Shown one piece after another: positions 15,741 to 23,531 of a DNA stretch of 23,531 nucleotides (within the stretch, counting starts at the first letter, position 1; every line of letters starts with the position of its first letter). The position numbers and the translations under genes are program-made. Source of the DNA: RGIG5612 sp045599965 (lineage in GTDB: Bacteria; Bacillota; Clostridia; Lachnospirales; Lachnospiraceae); NCBI GenBank assembly GCA_045599965.1, contig JAZRXA010000053.1, positions 1-23,531 of the forward strand, written 5' to 3'. Under the pieces are notes generated by a model. The model was not told the DNA's origin. It worked only from the letters and a program-made list of their open reading frames with translations, and ran no database searches.

Positions 15741-18130
15741 TATTTCAACTCCGCAATTGTTACGCCGGCATCACCATCACCGTATTCAGCCATATAAAAT
15801 TTCTTTACACGCTTTTCGCGTTTTAAATAGTGCGTTACAGCATCTCTTAAGGCGCCAGTTCCTTTGCCGTGAACAATTCTTATTTTTTCTAGATGAGCCA
15901 TAGAAGCATCATCTATATATTTTCCTAATTCTAAAAGAGCATCATCAACAGTTAAACCTAAAAGTTTAATCTCAGTTGAAACACCTAGAGATTTTTCATA
16001 TTTAAGTTGACCGATACTAGTTCTTTGCTTATTAGTTTTAGAATCTTTAGCAATCTCTTTCTTAGTTACAAGTTCTAAATCAGAAATAGAAATTTTCATG
16101 TTCATGCTTCCTATTTGAACCATAACATTTTTCTTTGAATCAGGAGCATTTGTTACAACGCCTTCCATATCCATAGAAATAACATGCACATTAGAACCAA
16201 CTTTTATTTGCTCAGGCTTAAGTTCTATAGCGCCTTCTTTCTTTTCTGGAACCATGCTTAACTTAGAAAGAGAATCTTTTGCCTTCCTTCCAATTTCAGT
16301 ACGAGTACGTTCTAACTGCGCAAGATTAATACCGCCTTTTTCAGCTTTTCTAATATCTTTTATAGCCATATCGGCATAATCTTTAGCCTGCGCTAAAACT
16401 TCATAAGCTTCTTCGTTTGCCTCGCGTAAAATAGCTTTTTTGCGTTTATCAAAGTCTTCTTTTTCAGCAGTAACTTTTTCCAAAAGAGAAGTAGCTTCGG
16501 CTTTAAGACGGTCTGCTTCTTCGCGTTCTATTTCAGCAGTCTTTTTATTTATTTCAATATTTGCAAGTAAATCTTCAAATGCAATATTTTCTGTATCGAT
16601 TTTAGTTTTTGCATCTTCAATAATTCGTTCGTCTAGACCAAGCTTACCAGAAATAGCAAAAGCATTACTTTTTCCGGGAAGTCCAATTAAAAGTTTATAA
16701 GTTGGACGAAGAGTTTCTATATCGAATTCGCAACATGCGTTTTGCACACCTTCAGAAGAAATAGCAAAAACTTTAAGCTCAGGATAGTGAGTTGTAGCCA
16801 TAACTTTTGAACCAAAAAGTTTAAGTCTTATTAGAATAGATTCAGCAAGAGCAGCACCTTCAGTAGGGTCTGTACCACTGCAAAGCTCATCTAATAAAAC
16901 AAGACTATCAGAATCTGCAACGTCTAGAATATTAACGATATTTTTCATATGAGATGAAAAAGTTGAAAGACTTTGTTCGATGCTTTGCTCATCACCTATG
17001 TCAGCAAATATCTCGTTAAAGATGCAAAGAGAAGATCCTTCTAGGGCTGGGATATGTAGACCAGATTGTCCCATAAGGCAAAGAAGACCAACTGTTTTTA
17101 GAGAAACAGTTTTACCACCAGTGTTAGGGCCAGTAACAATAAGCATATCAAAGTCACGGCCAAGATTAACGCTAATAGGAACAGCACTAGATTCATCTAA
17201 AAGAGGATGCCTAGCCTGCTTTAAATCAATTATTCCGTCAGCATTAAATTCCGGTGCATTGCCACGAATTTTTTCTGAGTAGCGACCTTTAGCTAAAATA
17301 AAATCAAGCTCAACTAAAAGGTCATAATCAAGAAGCAAAGCTTTTGAATTCATTGTAGCCATAGCAGAAAGTTTAGAAAGTATAACTTGAATTTCAGCCT
17401 CTTCTGCAAGCTCAAGTTCTCTAAGCTCATTATTTAAATTAACAACGGCACTAGGTTCGATAAACACAGTTGAACCCGAACCACTTTGATCGTGGATTAG
17501 GCCCGAAACATGTCCCTTATGCTCATTTTTAACCGGGATACAATATCTACCATTTCGCATAGTTACAACACTATCTTGTAAATAAGGTTTCATAGCTTGC
17601 GATGTAACTAAGGTATTAAGAGTTCTAGAAATTCTATCTTTAGTAAAGCTTTGTTTTCTTCTGATATCTTTTAGAGTTGGCGATGCATCATCAGCAATTT
17701 CATCATAAGAAAGAATGCATCTTTTTATTTCGCTTGAAAGGTCTGTGCATGTATCGATAGACTCGTAGTAAATTGATAAAGAATCAGTAGGAGCCTCATC
17801 GCTTTCTGGATTTAGGAAAGTTTTAACTGACAAAGCAACATCTAAAAGAGAAGAGATGTCAATTAAATCTGCGCAGCTAAGCACAGCGCCAATATCAAGT
17901 CTTTTAACAGAAGGTCTAATATCTTTTAGACCGTTATAATTAGGACCGCGTTTTTTACGAAGTCTATTAACTGCATCAGTAGTTTGAATTTGCGAAGTTT
18001 TTATTTCTTCAATATTTGTAATTGGAGTTAAATCTCTACATAAAGCAATGCCGGCATCGCTAGAAGCAAAGCCGGAAAGCTTTTGTAAAATTTTATCAAA
18101 TTCGAGTGTCTTTAATACTTTAGAATTCAT
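15740..18130 (-). CDS. mutS2: MutS2 ATPase with a variant Smr domain
   Basis: 796-residue MutS2 protein, acting on recombination intermediates and, in Bacillus, on collided ribosomes. Walker A G-P-N-T-G-G-K-T (334-341), Walker B V-L-L-D-E-L (411-416) and D-P-T-E-G-A-A-L-A (421-429) are intact. A charged coiled-coil-like segment follows (about 510-610). The C-terminal Smr domain (from ~720) keeps H-G-K-G-T-G-A-L-R, but the L-D-L-R/K-G motif is replaced by I-K-L-L-G (721-725), so its nuclease activity may be lost or changed. Overlaps both neighbours by one base (TAATG). Identity is very sure. Confidence 0.96.
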   Translation of the reverse strand: MNSKVLKTLEFDKILQKLSGFASSDAGIALCRDLTPITNIEEIKTSQIQTTDAVNRLRKKRGPNYNGLKDIRPSVKRLDIGAVLSCADLIDISSLLDVALSVKTFLNPESDEAPTDSLSIYYESIDTCTDLSSEIKRCILSYDEIADDASPTLKDIRRKQSFTKDRISRTLNTLVTSQAMKPYLQDSVVTMRNGRYCIPVKNEHKGHVSGLIHDQSGSGSTVFIEPSAVVNLNNELRELELAEEAEIQVILSKLSAMATMNSKALLLDYDLLVELDFILAKGRYSEKIRGNAPEFNADGIIDLKQARHPLLDESSAVPISVNLGRDFDMLIVTGPNTGGKTVSLKTVGLLCLMGQSGLHIPALEGSSLCIFNEIFADIGDEQSIEQSLSTFSSHMKNIVNILDVADSDSLVLLDELCSGTDPTEGAALAESILIRLKLFGSKVMATTHYPELKVFAISSEGVQNACCEFDIETLRPTYKLLIGLPGKSNAFAISGKLGLDERIIEDAKTKIDTENIAFEDLLANIEINKKTAEIEREEADRLKAEATSLLEKVTAEKEDFDKRKKAILREANEEAYEVLAQAKDYADMAIKDIRKAEKGGINLAQLERTRTEIGRKAKDSLSKLSMVPEKKEGAIELKPEQIKVGSNVHVISMDMEGVVTNAPDSKKNVMVQIGSMNMKISISDLELVTKKEIAKDSKTNKQRTSIGQLKYEKSLGVSTEIKLLGLTVDDALLELGKYIDDASMAHLEKIRIVHGKGTGALRDAVTHYLKREKRVKKFYMAEYGDGDAGVTIAELK

Positions 18131-19077
18131 TAATCTGTAGTTCTAATATTGCTATCAAAAACTCTTTGATAGCCAAGCCAAGCTGATGCACCATCAGGTT
18201 TAACGTTGCTAAAGAGCTCAGTCATAGCTTCAATCTTAGCATCAGTATTATCAGCAAAGTTAAGCGCAACAGCTTCTACGATTGCAGGTTTTTTAGGTGA
18301 ACCAAATTCGTATTCGCCATGATGCGAAGCGATGCAGTGCTTAAGCTCGTCAGCTTTTATTTGTGGAAAACCTTTAATCTCTCTTATCTTTTCACCAACA
18401 ATTTCAATGCCGATAATTATATGACCTAAAAGCTGACCTTCGTCTGTGTAATCATTAAGAGGAAAGTCGCTAAGTTCTTTTGTCTTTCCAATGTCGTGGC
18501 AAAGAGCAGCCGTGATTAAAAGATCGCGATTAAGAACAGGATATTGCTTGCAATAAAAATCGCAAAGCTTACATACGCTAAGAGTATGCTCTAAAAGACC
18601 GCCAACAAAACCATGGTGAATACTTTTAGCAGCAGAGTGTTTTATGAAAACATCTTTTAAGTTTTCATCATCAACAAAAATGCTTTCGAGTAAAAGCCTA
18701 TAGTAAGGCGCTTTAACAGAGTCAACAAATCCAAGTAATTCTTGGTACATCTTTGAAGAATCTTTAGAAGTAACAGGAAGATAATCTTCAGGATTATAAC
18801 TTCCTTCGCTAGCCTTAAAAGCTCTATCAATACTCATCTGAAGAGCGCCGTTAAAAGAAGTAACCTTTGCATGCACCTCAACATAATCATTCACATCAAA
18901 GTCACCTATACCCATAGAGTTAGGCTCCCAAATCTTAGCATTAATAGAACCAGTTTTATCTAGCAATGTAAGATTTTCATATTCCTTGCCGTTTTTAGTC
19001 GTTGCAGTATTTTTTTGTTTGCAAAGATAAATACCGACAATGTTTGCACCTTCTGTAAATTCGTTTATAAATTTCAT
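18130..19077 (-). CDS. yhaM: 3'-5' exoribonuclease YhaM-like (OB-fold + HD domain)
   Basis: 315 residues from this start, close to B. subtilis YhaM (~314). The N-terminal OB-fold region (NGKEYENLTLLDKTGSINAKIW) binds nucleic acid; the HD domain follows with H-H-G-F-V-G-G-L-L-E-H-T, L-C-H-D-I-G-K and S-H-H-G-E-Y-E-F-G-S-P. The start at 19077 is chosen because GGAAAGGA lies about five bases upstream; a longer reading to 19113 would begin at TTG with no site and adds a non-homologous hydrophobic stretch. First gene of the yhaM-mutS2-trmL operon. RNA turnover role is known for the family. Confidence 0.92.
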   Translation of the reverse strand: MKFINEFTEGANIVGIYLCKQKNTATTKNGKEYENLTLLDKTGSINAKIWEPNSMGIGDFDVNDYVEVHAKVTSFNGALQMSIDRAFKASEGSYNPEDYLPVTSKDSSKMYQELLGFVDSVKAPYYRLLLESIFVDDENLKDVFIKHSAAKSIHHGFVGGLLEHTLSVCKLCDFYCKQYPVLNRDLLITAALCHDIGKTKELSDFPLNDYTDEGQLLGHIIIGIEIVGEKIREIKGFPQIKADELKHCIASHHGEYEFGSPKKPAIVEAVALNFADNTDAKIEAMTELFSNVKPDGASAWLGYQRVFDSNIRTTD

Positions 19078-19163
19078 AAAAGTCCTTTCCAATAAAAAAT
19101 AAAGTAACCTCAAAAAAAGTATACATTAAATTGATAAAACTTTCTATAAAAAACGTTGAATTA

Positions 19164-19193
19164 TTGACATGATTAACCTATTTAGAATATAAT
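19164..19193 (+). promoter_or_regulatory. Consensus sigma-A promoter for tRNA-Gln
   Basis: Perfect TTGACA (19164-19169) and perfect TATAAT (19188-19193) with an 18-base spacer, starting 13 bases before the tRNA. Confidence 0.88.
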
Positions 19194-19206
19194 ACCCCTT
19201 ACATTT

Positions 19207-19278
19207 AGGGCTATCGCCAAATGGTAAGGCACTGGACTCTGACTCCAGCATTTGAAGGTTCGAATCCTCCTAGCCCTG
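19207..19278 (+). tRNA. tRNA-Gln (anticodon CUG)
   Basis: 72-base cloverleaf. Acceptor AGGGCTA pairs with TAGCCCT (19271-19277), discriminator G. Anticodon arm CTGGA-CTCTGAC-TCCAG gives CTG (CAG codons, glutamine). The T-loop is TTCGAAT. The T-stem carries one A-C mismatch (second pair). No CCA is encoded. Confidence 0.95.
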
Positions 19279-19282
19279 TTAG

Positions 19283-19319
19283 GGGGGCTTGTATATGCAA
19301 GGTCCCCTTTGTGTTTTTT
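19283..19319 (+). terminator. Terminator downstream of tRNA-Gln
   Basis: GGGGGGCTTG pairs with CAAGGTCCCC (one mismatch, one G-T) around a TATATG loop, then TTTGTGTTTTTTT. It directly follows the tRNA. Confidence 0.8.
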
Positions 19320-19320
19320 T

Positions 19321-19510
19321 AGTAACCGAACACGAACATGGGAGATGTCCTACGGACGCGACCTTTAAGGGGAGGTACCTGCGAAGTAAGGATTTAATAG
19401 TTCCGAGCGCGAGTAGGAGGGCACCATACGAGCAGGAGGGACCTTTTAGGGGAGGTACCTGCGAAGTATGGGAGATGTCCTACGGGAGCGAGAAATATAA
19501 GAGTAGGAGA
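19321..19510. repeat. Mosaic cluster of short imperfect repeats
   Basis: Three repeat types are interleaved. B: 31 bases, 29 identical, at 19361-19391 and 19441-19471, exactly 80 bases apart, each with the palindrome AGGTACCT. A: 24 bases at 19338-19361 and 19468-19491, first 18 identical (core GGGAGATGTCCTACGG). C: looser, about 19321-19336 and 19399-19413. GAGTAGGAG also occurs twice (19411 and 19501). No coding sense. Local GC content is above that of the surroundings. Confidence 0.8.
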
Positions 19511-19515
19511 AAATT

Positions 19516-19770
19516 ATGGAATACATATATAGAACACAAGGCGTATGTAGCCAAGCAATAAAATTTAATTTAGAAGGCGACGTTGTAACAAACATCGAAT
19601 TCATGGGCGGATGCAACGGAAATCTAAAAGCAATCTCAAAACTAGTAGATGGTTGGACAGTAGACAAGATTGAACAATATTTAAAAGGCAATACATGCGG
19701 ATATAAAAACACCTCTTGCGCAGATCAATTAGCAGTCGCAGTAAGAGAAGCTTACGAAAAAAATAAATAG
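19516..19770 (+). CDS. TSCPD-domain small protein (TIGR03905-like)
   Basis: 84-residue protein matching the clostridial TSCPD family: G-V-C-S-Q near the start, M-G-G-C-N-G-N-L in the middle and C-G-Y-K-N-T-S-C-A-D-Q-L-A near the end. The namesake T-S-C-P-D is T-S-C-A-D here. The family is related to a C-terminal domain of class II ribonucleotide reductases and has four conserved cysteines, possibly metal-binding; the biochemical role of the stand-alone form is unknown to me. Ribosome site AGGAGA lies at the tail of the repeat cluster. A single-gene unit between the tRNA terminator and the TAXI gene. Confidence 0.85.
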   Translation: MEYIYRTQGVCSQAIKFNLEGDVVTNIEFMGGCNGNLKAISKLVDGWTVDKIEQYLKGNTCGYKNTSCADQLAVAVREAYEKNK

Positions 19771-19828
19771 AAAAATATTGATTTTTTTGGATTTATGTGT
19801 AAAAATATTGTATTAATGGTTTAAAACG

Positions 19829-19847
19829 TTAAAGTGTTAAACTTTAA
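19829..19847 (+). promoter_or_regulatory. Inverted repeat ahead of the TAXI gene
   Basis: TTAAAGT-GTTAA-ACTTTAA, 7-base arms (19829-19835 and 19841-19847) next to the ribosome site AAGGAGG (19846-19852). The half GTTAAA/GTTTAAA also recurs just upstream. Could be an operator or an RNA hairpin hiding the ribosome site. Confidence 0.4.
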
Positions 19848-19857
19848 GGAGGCAGTT

Positions 19858-20817
19858 ATGAAAAAGATTTTAGTAGCGATATTAGCGGCAGTGACGGCAC
19901 TTGCTTTAGTAGCATGTGGAGGCGGAGCTTCAAAAGGTGGAAAATTAATATTCACAACAGGTGGCGACACAGGAACATATTATGGTTTCGGTGGCGTGCT
20001 TGCACAGTATGTTTCTAGCAATACTGATACACAGGTAACAGTTATTTCTTCTGGTGGTTCACAAGCCAACTTAGAAGATTTAGCAGCAGGCGGATCACAA
20101 CTCGGATTTTCACAATCTGACGTTTTAGCTTATGCTTATAATGGAACAAGATTATTCTTAGGTTCAAAAATAACAAATATAAAAACAGTATGTTCATTAT
20201 ATTTAGAAGATATTCAAATCGTTACAACAGATCCTAGTATCAAAACACCTGCAGACCTTAAAGGCAAAACTGTTTCAGTAGGCGATAGAGGTTCAGGAAC
20301 ATATTTCAATGCACTTGATATTTTAGGAGCATATAATTTATCTGAAGATGATATTAAACCAGTTTACCAAGGATTTGGTGATTCAGCTGAGTCATTAAAG
20401 GATGGAAAGATTGATGCTGCTTTTGTAGTTGCAGGAGCGCCTACAACAGCTATTACAGATCTTTGCACAGCTAAACAAGTTTACCTCGTTAGCCTTGATG
20501 ATGAACATATTAATATTCTTTTAGAGCAATCACCTTATTATGCAGTTCACACTATTCCAGAAGGCACATATACTGGTGTAGGCGAAACTAAGACTGTAGC
20601 TGTTGAAGCTGTAGTTCTTGCTGGTGATGATGTATCAGAAGATGATGTATATAATTTTGTTAAAGCTATCTATGATAACCTTGATGAAATAGGAACAATG
20701 CATGCAAAAGGATTAGAGTTATCCTTAGAACGTGCTACTTCCGTAAAAACTGTTCCATATCACAAAGGAGCAGCTAAATACTTCAGCGAACAACAGTACG
20801 AGGTACCTACAAAATAG
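19858..20817 (+). CDS. TAXI-family TRAP solute-binding lipoprotein
   Basis: 319-residue exported substrate-binding protein. Signal peptide with lipobox L-V-A-C (Cys20) anchors it outside the membrane. The family blocks T-G-G-D-T-G-T-Y-Y-G (34-43), S-S-G-G-S-Q-A-N-L-E-D-L (64-75) and Q-L-G-F-S-Q-S-D-V (81-89) are present. It captures a carboxylate-type ligand and hands it to the fused permease encoded downstream. Start chosen at the ATG with AAGGAGG five bases upstream; the GTG at 19834 lies upstream of the site and is unlikely. Ligand unknown; TAXI proteins bind glutamate or other small organic acids in the few studied cases. Confidence 0.95.
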   Translation: MKKILVAILAAVTALALVACGGGASKGGKLIFTTGGDTGTYYGFGGVLAQYVSSNTDTQVTVISSGGSQANLEDLAAGGSQLGFSQSDVLAYAYNGTRLFLGSKITNIKTVCSLYLEDIQIVTTDPSIKTPADLKGKTVSVGDRGSGTYFNALDILGAYNLSEDDIKPVYQGFGDSAESLKDGKIDAAFVVAGAPTTAITDLCTAKQVYLVSLDDEHINILLEQSPYYAVHTIPEGTYTGVGETKTVAVEAVVLAGDDVSEDDVYNFVKAIYDNLDEIGTMHAKGLELSLERATSVKTVPYHKGAAKYFSEQQYEVPTK

Positions 20818-20847
20818 GAGTACGTAGTTTTAGATAATAATTAAATT

Positions 20848-20880
20848 AAAGACTACGGACAAAAAGTTCGTAGTCTTTTT
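20848..20880 (+). terminator. Strong hairpin terminator between TAXI and TRAP genes
   Basis: 13-bp stem with one G-T pair (20848-20860 with 20866-20878), AAAAA loop, ending in CTTTTTG. A second copy of the CGTAGT arm at 20823-20828 could pair with the 5' arm and act as antiterminator. It probably sets a high binding-protein to permease ratio. Confidence 0.8.
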
Positions 20881-20901
20881 GTTAGAAGAAAAGGGATTGA
20901 A

Positions 20902-22881
20902 ATGGGCGACACAATTAATAAAGATGAGATAATGAGAGCTTACGATAGAGAGTCAGCAACCCGTATCTGGGAAGGAACACCAAAGCTGATTACTTCTATT
21001 ATAATTGCAATTTTTTCATTATATTGCATTTACTCAACACTGTTTTCAACGGTAGGTCTTGAGATTAGACTTGCATCGTTTTTAGGATGTGTTCTTGTAA
21101 TAGGATTTCTTTCATATCCCGCAAGCAAACATCATGTTAAACCAAATGTTTTGCCTTGGTATGATTGGGCGTTGATGATACTTGGTGGTGGATCGTATTT
21201 TTACTATGCGATATCTTATCCTAATTTAGCACACACACTTACAAGCGCAGCAAAAATGACACCGTTTCTTACAATAGTTGCGATAGTAGCAATTCTTTGC
21301 AGTATCGAACTTTGTAGAAGATGCGTTGGTCTTCCTATTATATGTGTTGCAGGTGCTTTGCTTATTTATACATTTATAAATATGAGTATGTTAGGACTTC
21401 CACCATTTATGGTTCTTCAAAGAATGATGTTTACATTATTCTATTCAACAAGTGGAATTCTTTCGACACCTGTTCAAGTTTGTGCGAAGTTCATAACAAT
21501 ATTTATTATCTTCGGTGCATTCTTAGAAAGAACGGGAATTAGTGCTTTCTTTATTAACTGCGCTAATGCATTAGTAGGCAGCCGCTCTGGTGGACCTGCT
21601 AAAGTTGCAGTTATTTCTTCAGCACTTTGTGGAATGGTTAGTGGTTCATCAGTTGGAAATACAGTTACAACTGGTTCGGTAACAATTCCTATGATGAAAG
21701 AAACAGGATATAAACCAGAGTTTGCGGGAGCCGTTGAGGCAGCAGCTTCTACTGGTGGCCAAATCATGCCACCTATTATGGGAGCGGCAGCATTCCTTAT
21801 GGCAGAGTATATGGGAATACCTTATGGCAAGGTTGCGCTATATGCAATTCTTCCTGCAATTTTATATTTCCTTGGAATATTTATAGCAGTTCATTTAGAG
21901 GCTAAAAAACTTGGCCTTAAAGGTATATCAAAAGAGATGCTTCCTAAATGGAAACAACTCCTTCCAAAATTATATTTGCTTATTCCACTTATAGTTTTAG
22001 TATGGCTTGTTGCAACTAACACTAGAACACTTGCTTATTCTGCGGCAGTTGCAATTATTCTTTCTATATTAGTTGTGCTTCCACAAAATATTATTACTGG
22101 AATAAAAGAAAAACAAGGTGCGAGAGAGGTTGCCTCGAAAGTTGGAAAGATGGCATTCAACTCATTAGAAGCAGGAGGCAAGAGTAGCATCACAGTTGTT
22201 GTTGCATGTATTATGGCTGGAATCGTTGCAGGTTGTATCACAGCAACAGGATTAGCATCACAACTTATTTCAGGAGTTGTAAATATAAGCCGTATGATTC
22301 CTAGTCCAATGCTCTCATTATTTATATGCCTATTTCTTACAATGCTTTGTTGCATTATTCTTGGAATGGGTGTGCCTACAACAGCTAACTATTGTATTAT
22401 GGCCTCTACATGTGCACCAATATTAATCACAATGGGTGTTAATCCGGTAGCTGCACACTTCTTTGTATTCTACTTTGGAATCGTTGCAGATATCACACCA
22501 CCAGTTGCGTTGGCAGCATATGCGGGTTCGGCGATAGCGAAGTCGAGCCCGATAAAGACGGGTGTTAATGCAACGAAACTTGCAATCGGCGCGTTTGTCG
22601 TACCGTATATTTTTGCAATGACCCCAAGCATGCTTCTTATGAATGAAGGAATATTGAATGCAATTGTTGTAATTGTCACATCAATAATAGGTATCTTTGC
22701 GATTGCAGCAGCACTTTCAGGATATGTACTTAAAAAGACTAATGTAATTGAAACGATATTATTTATTGTTGGAGGATTAACGCTTCTAGTTCCTGGATGG
22801 ACGACAGATATTATTGGTATCGTCTTAGTTGTACTAGCGATGGTTCTGCAAATTATTGGAAAGAAGAAAGCAAGCGCGTAA
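20902..22881 (+). CDS. TRAP transporter permease, fused 4TM/12TM type
   Basis: 659-residue polytopic protein combining the small (DctQ-like) and large (DctM-like) TRAP membrane subunits, as usual for TAXI systems. Core motifs: G-S-S-V-G-N-T (248-254), S-T-G-G-Q-I-M-P-P-I-M-G-A (283-295), and the second half G-M-G-V-P-T-T-A-N-Y with P-P-V-A-L-A-A-Y. Uses an ion gradient to import the ligand bound by the upstream lipoprotein. Extra hydrophobic C-terminal segments (about 570-655) are present. Ribosome site AAAAGGG about seven bases upstream. High confidence; substrate unknown. Confidence 0.96.
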   Translation: MGDTINKDEIMRAYDRESATRIWEGTPKLITSIIIAIFSLYCIYSTLFSTVGLEIRLASFLGCVLVIGFLSYPASKHHVKPNVLPWYDWALMILGGGSYFYYAISYPNLAHTLTSAAKMTPFLTIVAIVAILCSIELCRRCVGLPIICVAGALLIYTFINMSMLGLPPFMVLQRMMFTLFYSTSGILSTPVQVCAKFITIFIIFGAFLERTGISAFFINCANALVGSRSGGPAKVAVISSALCGMVSGSSVGNTVTTGSVTIPMMKETGYKPEFAGAVEAAASTGGQIMPPIMGAAAFLMAEYMGIPYGKVALYAILPAILYFLGIFIAVHLEAKKLGLKGISKEMLPKWKQLLPKLYLLIPLIVLVWLVATNTRTLAYSAAVAIILSILVVLPQNIITGIKEKQGAREVASKVGKMAFNSLEAGGKSSITVVVACIMAGIVAGCITATGLASQLISGVVNISRMIPSPMLSLFICLFLTMLCCIILGMGVPTTANYCIMASTCAPILITMGVNPVAAHFFVFYFGIVADITPPVALAAYAGSAIAKSSPIKTGVNATKLAIGAFVVPYIFAMTPSMLLMNEGILNAIVVIVTSIIGIFAIAAALSGYVLKKTNVIETILFIVGGLTLLVPGWTTDIIGIVLVVLAMVLQIIGKKKASA

Positions 22882-22904
22882 TACGAATACGGATTGCTTA
22901 GCAA

Positions 22905-22919
22905 GCGTGTCTTTCACGC
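22905..22919 (+). other. Weak hairpin after the TRAP permease gene
   Basis: GCGTG/CACGC 5-bp stem with TCTTT loop, then AATATGATTTTT. A possible weak terminator between the permease and tRNA-Ser; a clear tRNA promoter is not visible here. Confidence 0.35.
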
Positions 22920-22937
22920 CAATATGATTTTTAATTC

Positions 22938-23027
22938 GGAGAAGTACCCAAGCTGGCCGAAGGGGCTCCCCTGGAAAGGGAGTAGGTCGTTGATAGCGGC
23001 GCAAGGGTTCAAATCCCTTCTTCTCCG
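22938..23027 (+). tRNA. tRNA-Ser (anticodon GGA)
   Basis: 90-base tRNA with the long variable arm of serine tRNAs. Acceptor GGAGAAG pairs with CTTCTCC (23020-23026), discriminator G. Anticodon arm CTCCC-CTGGAAA-GGGAG gives GGA (UCC/UCU codons). T-arm AAGGG-TTCAAAT-CCCTT. No CCA encoded. An 8-base T-run at 23037-23044 follows and may end transcription. Confidence 0.95.
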
Positions 23028-23057
23028 CTTCGCAGATTTTTTTTGCGAATTTCATTC

Positions 23058-23085
23058 TTGACAAAGTTTGAGAATGTGGTACACT
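23058..23085 (+). promoter_or_regulatory. rRNA operon promoter
   Basis: TTGACA (23058-23063), 16-base spacer, TACACT (23080-23085) preceded by an extended TGG. About 260 bases upstream of 16S. Confidence 0.8.
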
Positions 23086-23089
23086 TATT

Positions 23090-23344
23090 TGGCTGTCTTT
23101 TTTACAGACAGCACTGCAGCTTGACAACCAAACAGCGAAACAACCTTGAACGTTCAATTTCTACCGGTGCCGGAAGGTATCGGGAAGATTCATTCGGGTG
23201 CTTACGGGTGAGTGATGTCGGCCTGTGGGTATCCATGTTAGAACGAAGTTCATAGCAAAACCAATGCAAGCAAACTAAGCTTACAGTAAATTAAGGAACA
23301 CCAACGTTAGTTGATGAGCCCTTGAATCGAACATCGAACATTTT
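23090..23344 (+). other. 16S rRNA leader region
   Basis: Transcribed leader with no gene. A hairpin GCTGTCT/AGACAGC (23092-23098 with 23106-23112) lies at the expected transcript start. The palindrome TTGAACGTTCAA (23146-23157) follows. Pairing with sequence 3' of 16S for processing cannot be checked in this window. Confidence 0.7.

Positions 23345-23531
<187 letters not shown>

Noticed and set aside
19078..19113. TTG start extending YhaM by 12 residues
   Set aside because: The GGAAAGGA ribosome site lies inside this extension, just before the ATG at 19077.
19321..19510. CRISPR array
   Set aside because: Only two copies per unit, irregular order and spacing, and no cas genes nearby.
19289..19561. 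90-codon open frame across the repeat cluster
   Set aside because: Runs through the tRNA terminator region and repeats, has no ribosome site, and overlaps the well-supported TSCPD gene in another frame.

Overview
The window looks like a chromosomal piece of a low-GC Gram-positive anaerobe of the class Clostridia. The strongest evidence is the first ~187 nt of a 16S rRNA gene at the right end, whose opening region reads like Lachnospiraceae or Anaerovoracaceae-type Clostridia; I cannot place it more precisely. AT-rich genes with AGGAGG-like ribosome binding sites, lipobox lipoproteins, YhaM, MutS2 and a TAXI-type TRAP transporter fit this. The sequence is contiguous by eye, but the left ~955 bases (most of tuf) use quite different codons from the rest, so a recombination event or an assembly join inside tuf should be kept in mind.

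Layout. (1) 2-1159: 5'-truncated tuf, ending at a bidirectional terminator. (2) 1253-7380, minus strand: a tight five-gene operon, transcribed SGNH/FN3 membrane protein > MBOAT acyltransferase > acyl carrier protein > SLC13-type carboxylate transporter > AMP-forming ligase. It has the parts of a D-alanylation (Dlt) machine, but the ligase lacks the Asp that holds an amino group and a carboxylate transporter is built in. I infer a machine that acylates a cell-surface polymer with an imported or recycled non-amino carboxylate. (3) 7613-9203, plus strand, divergent from it: an RsbW-like anti-sigma kinase and a STAS domain fused to an APH-fold phosphotransferase, behind a sequence resembling a sigma-B promoter, then a terminator. 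(4) 9252-11212: a MATE transporter and a Nudix hydrolase. (5) 11207-13845, minus: two tandem paralogous lipoproteins and, behind a terminator, a Na/Pi cotransporter with a PhoU tail. (6) 14009-15211: a class I aminotransferase, divergent from the lipoproteins. (7) 15213-19077, minus: yhaM-mutS2-trmL, joined by TAATG stop/start overlaps. (8) 19207-19515: tRNA-Gln(CUG), a terminator and a mosaic repeat cluster, then a small TSCPD-type protein. (9) 19858-22881: TAXI solute-binding lipoprotein and fused TRAP permease, with a strong terminator hairpin between them. (10) 22938-23531: tRNA-Ser(GGA), an rrn promoter and leader, and the start of 16S rRNA.

The most interesting part is 1253-9203: a rewired Dlt-like acylation operon facing a partner-switching regulator with an unusual kinase fusion. 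A functional link between the two is inference only.
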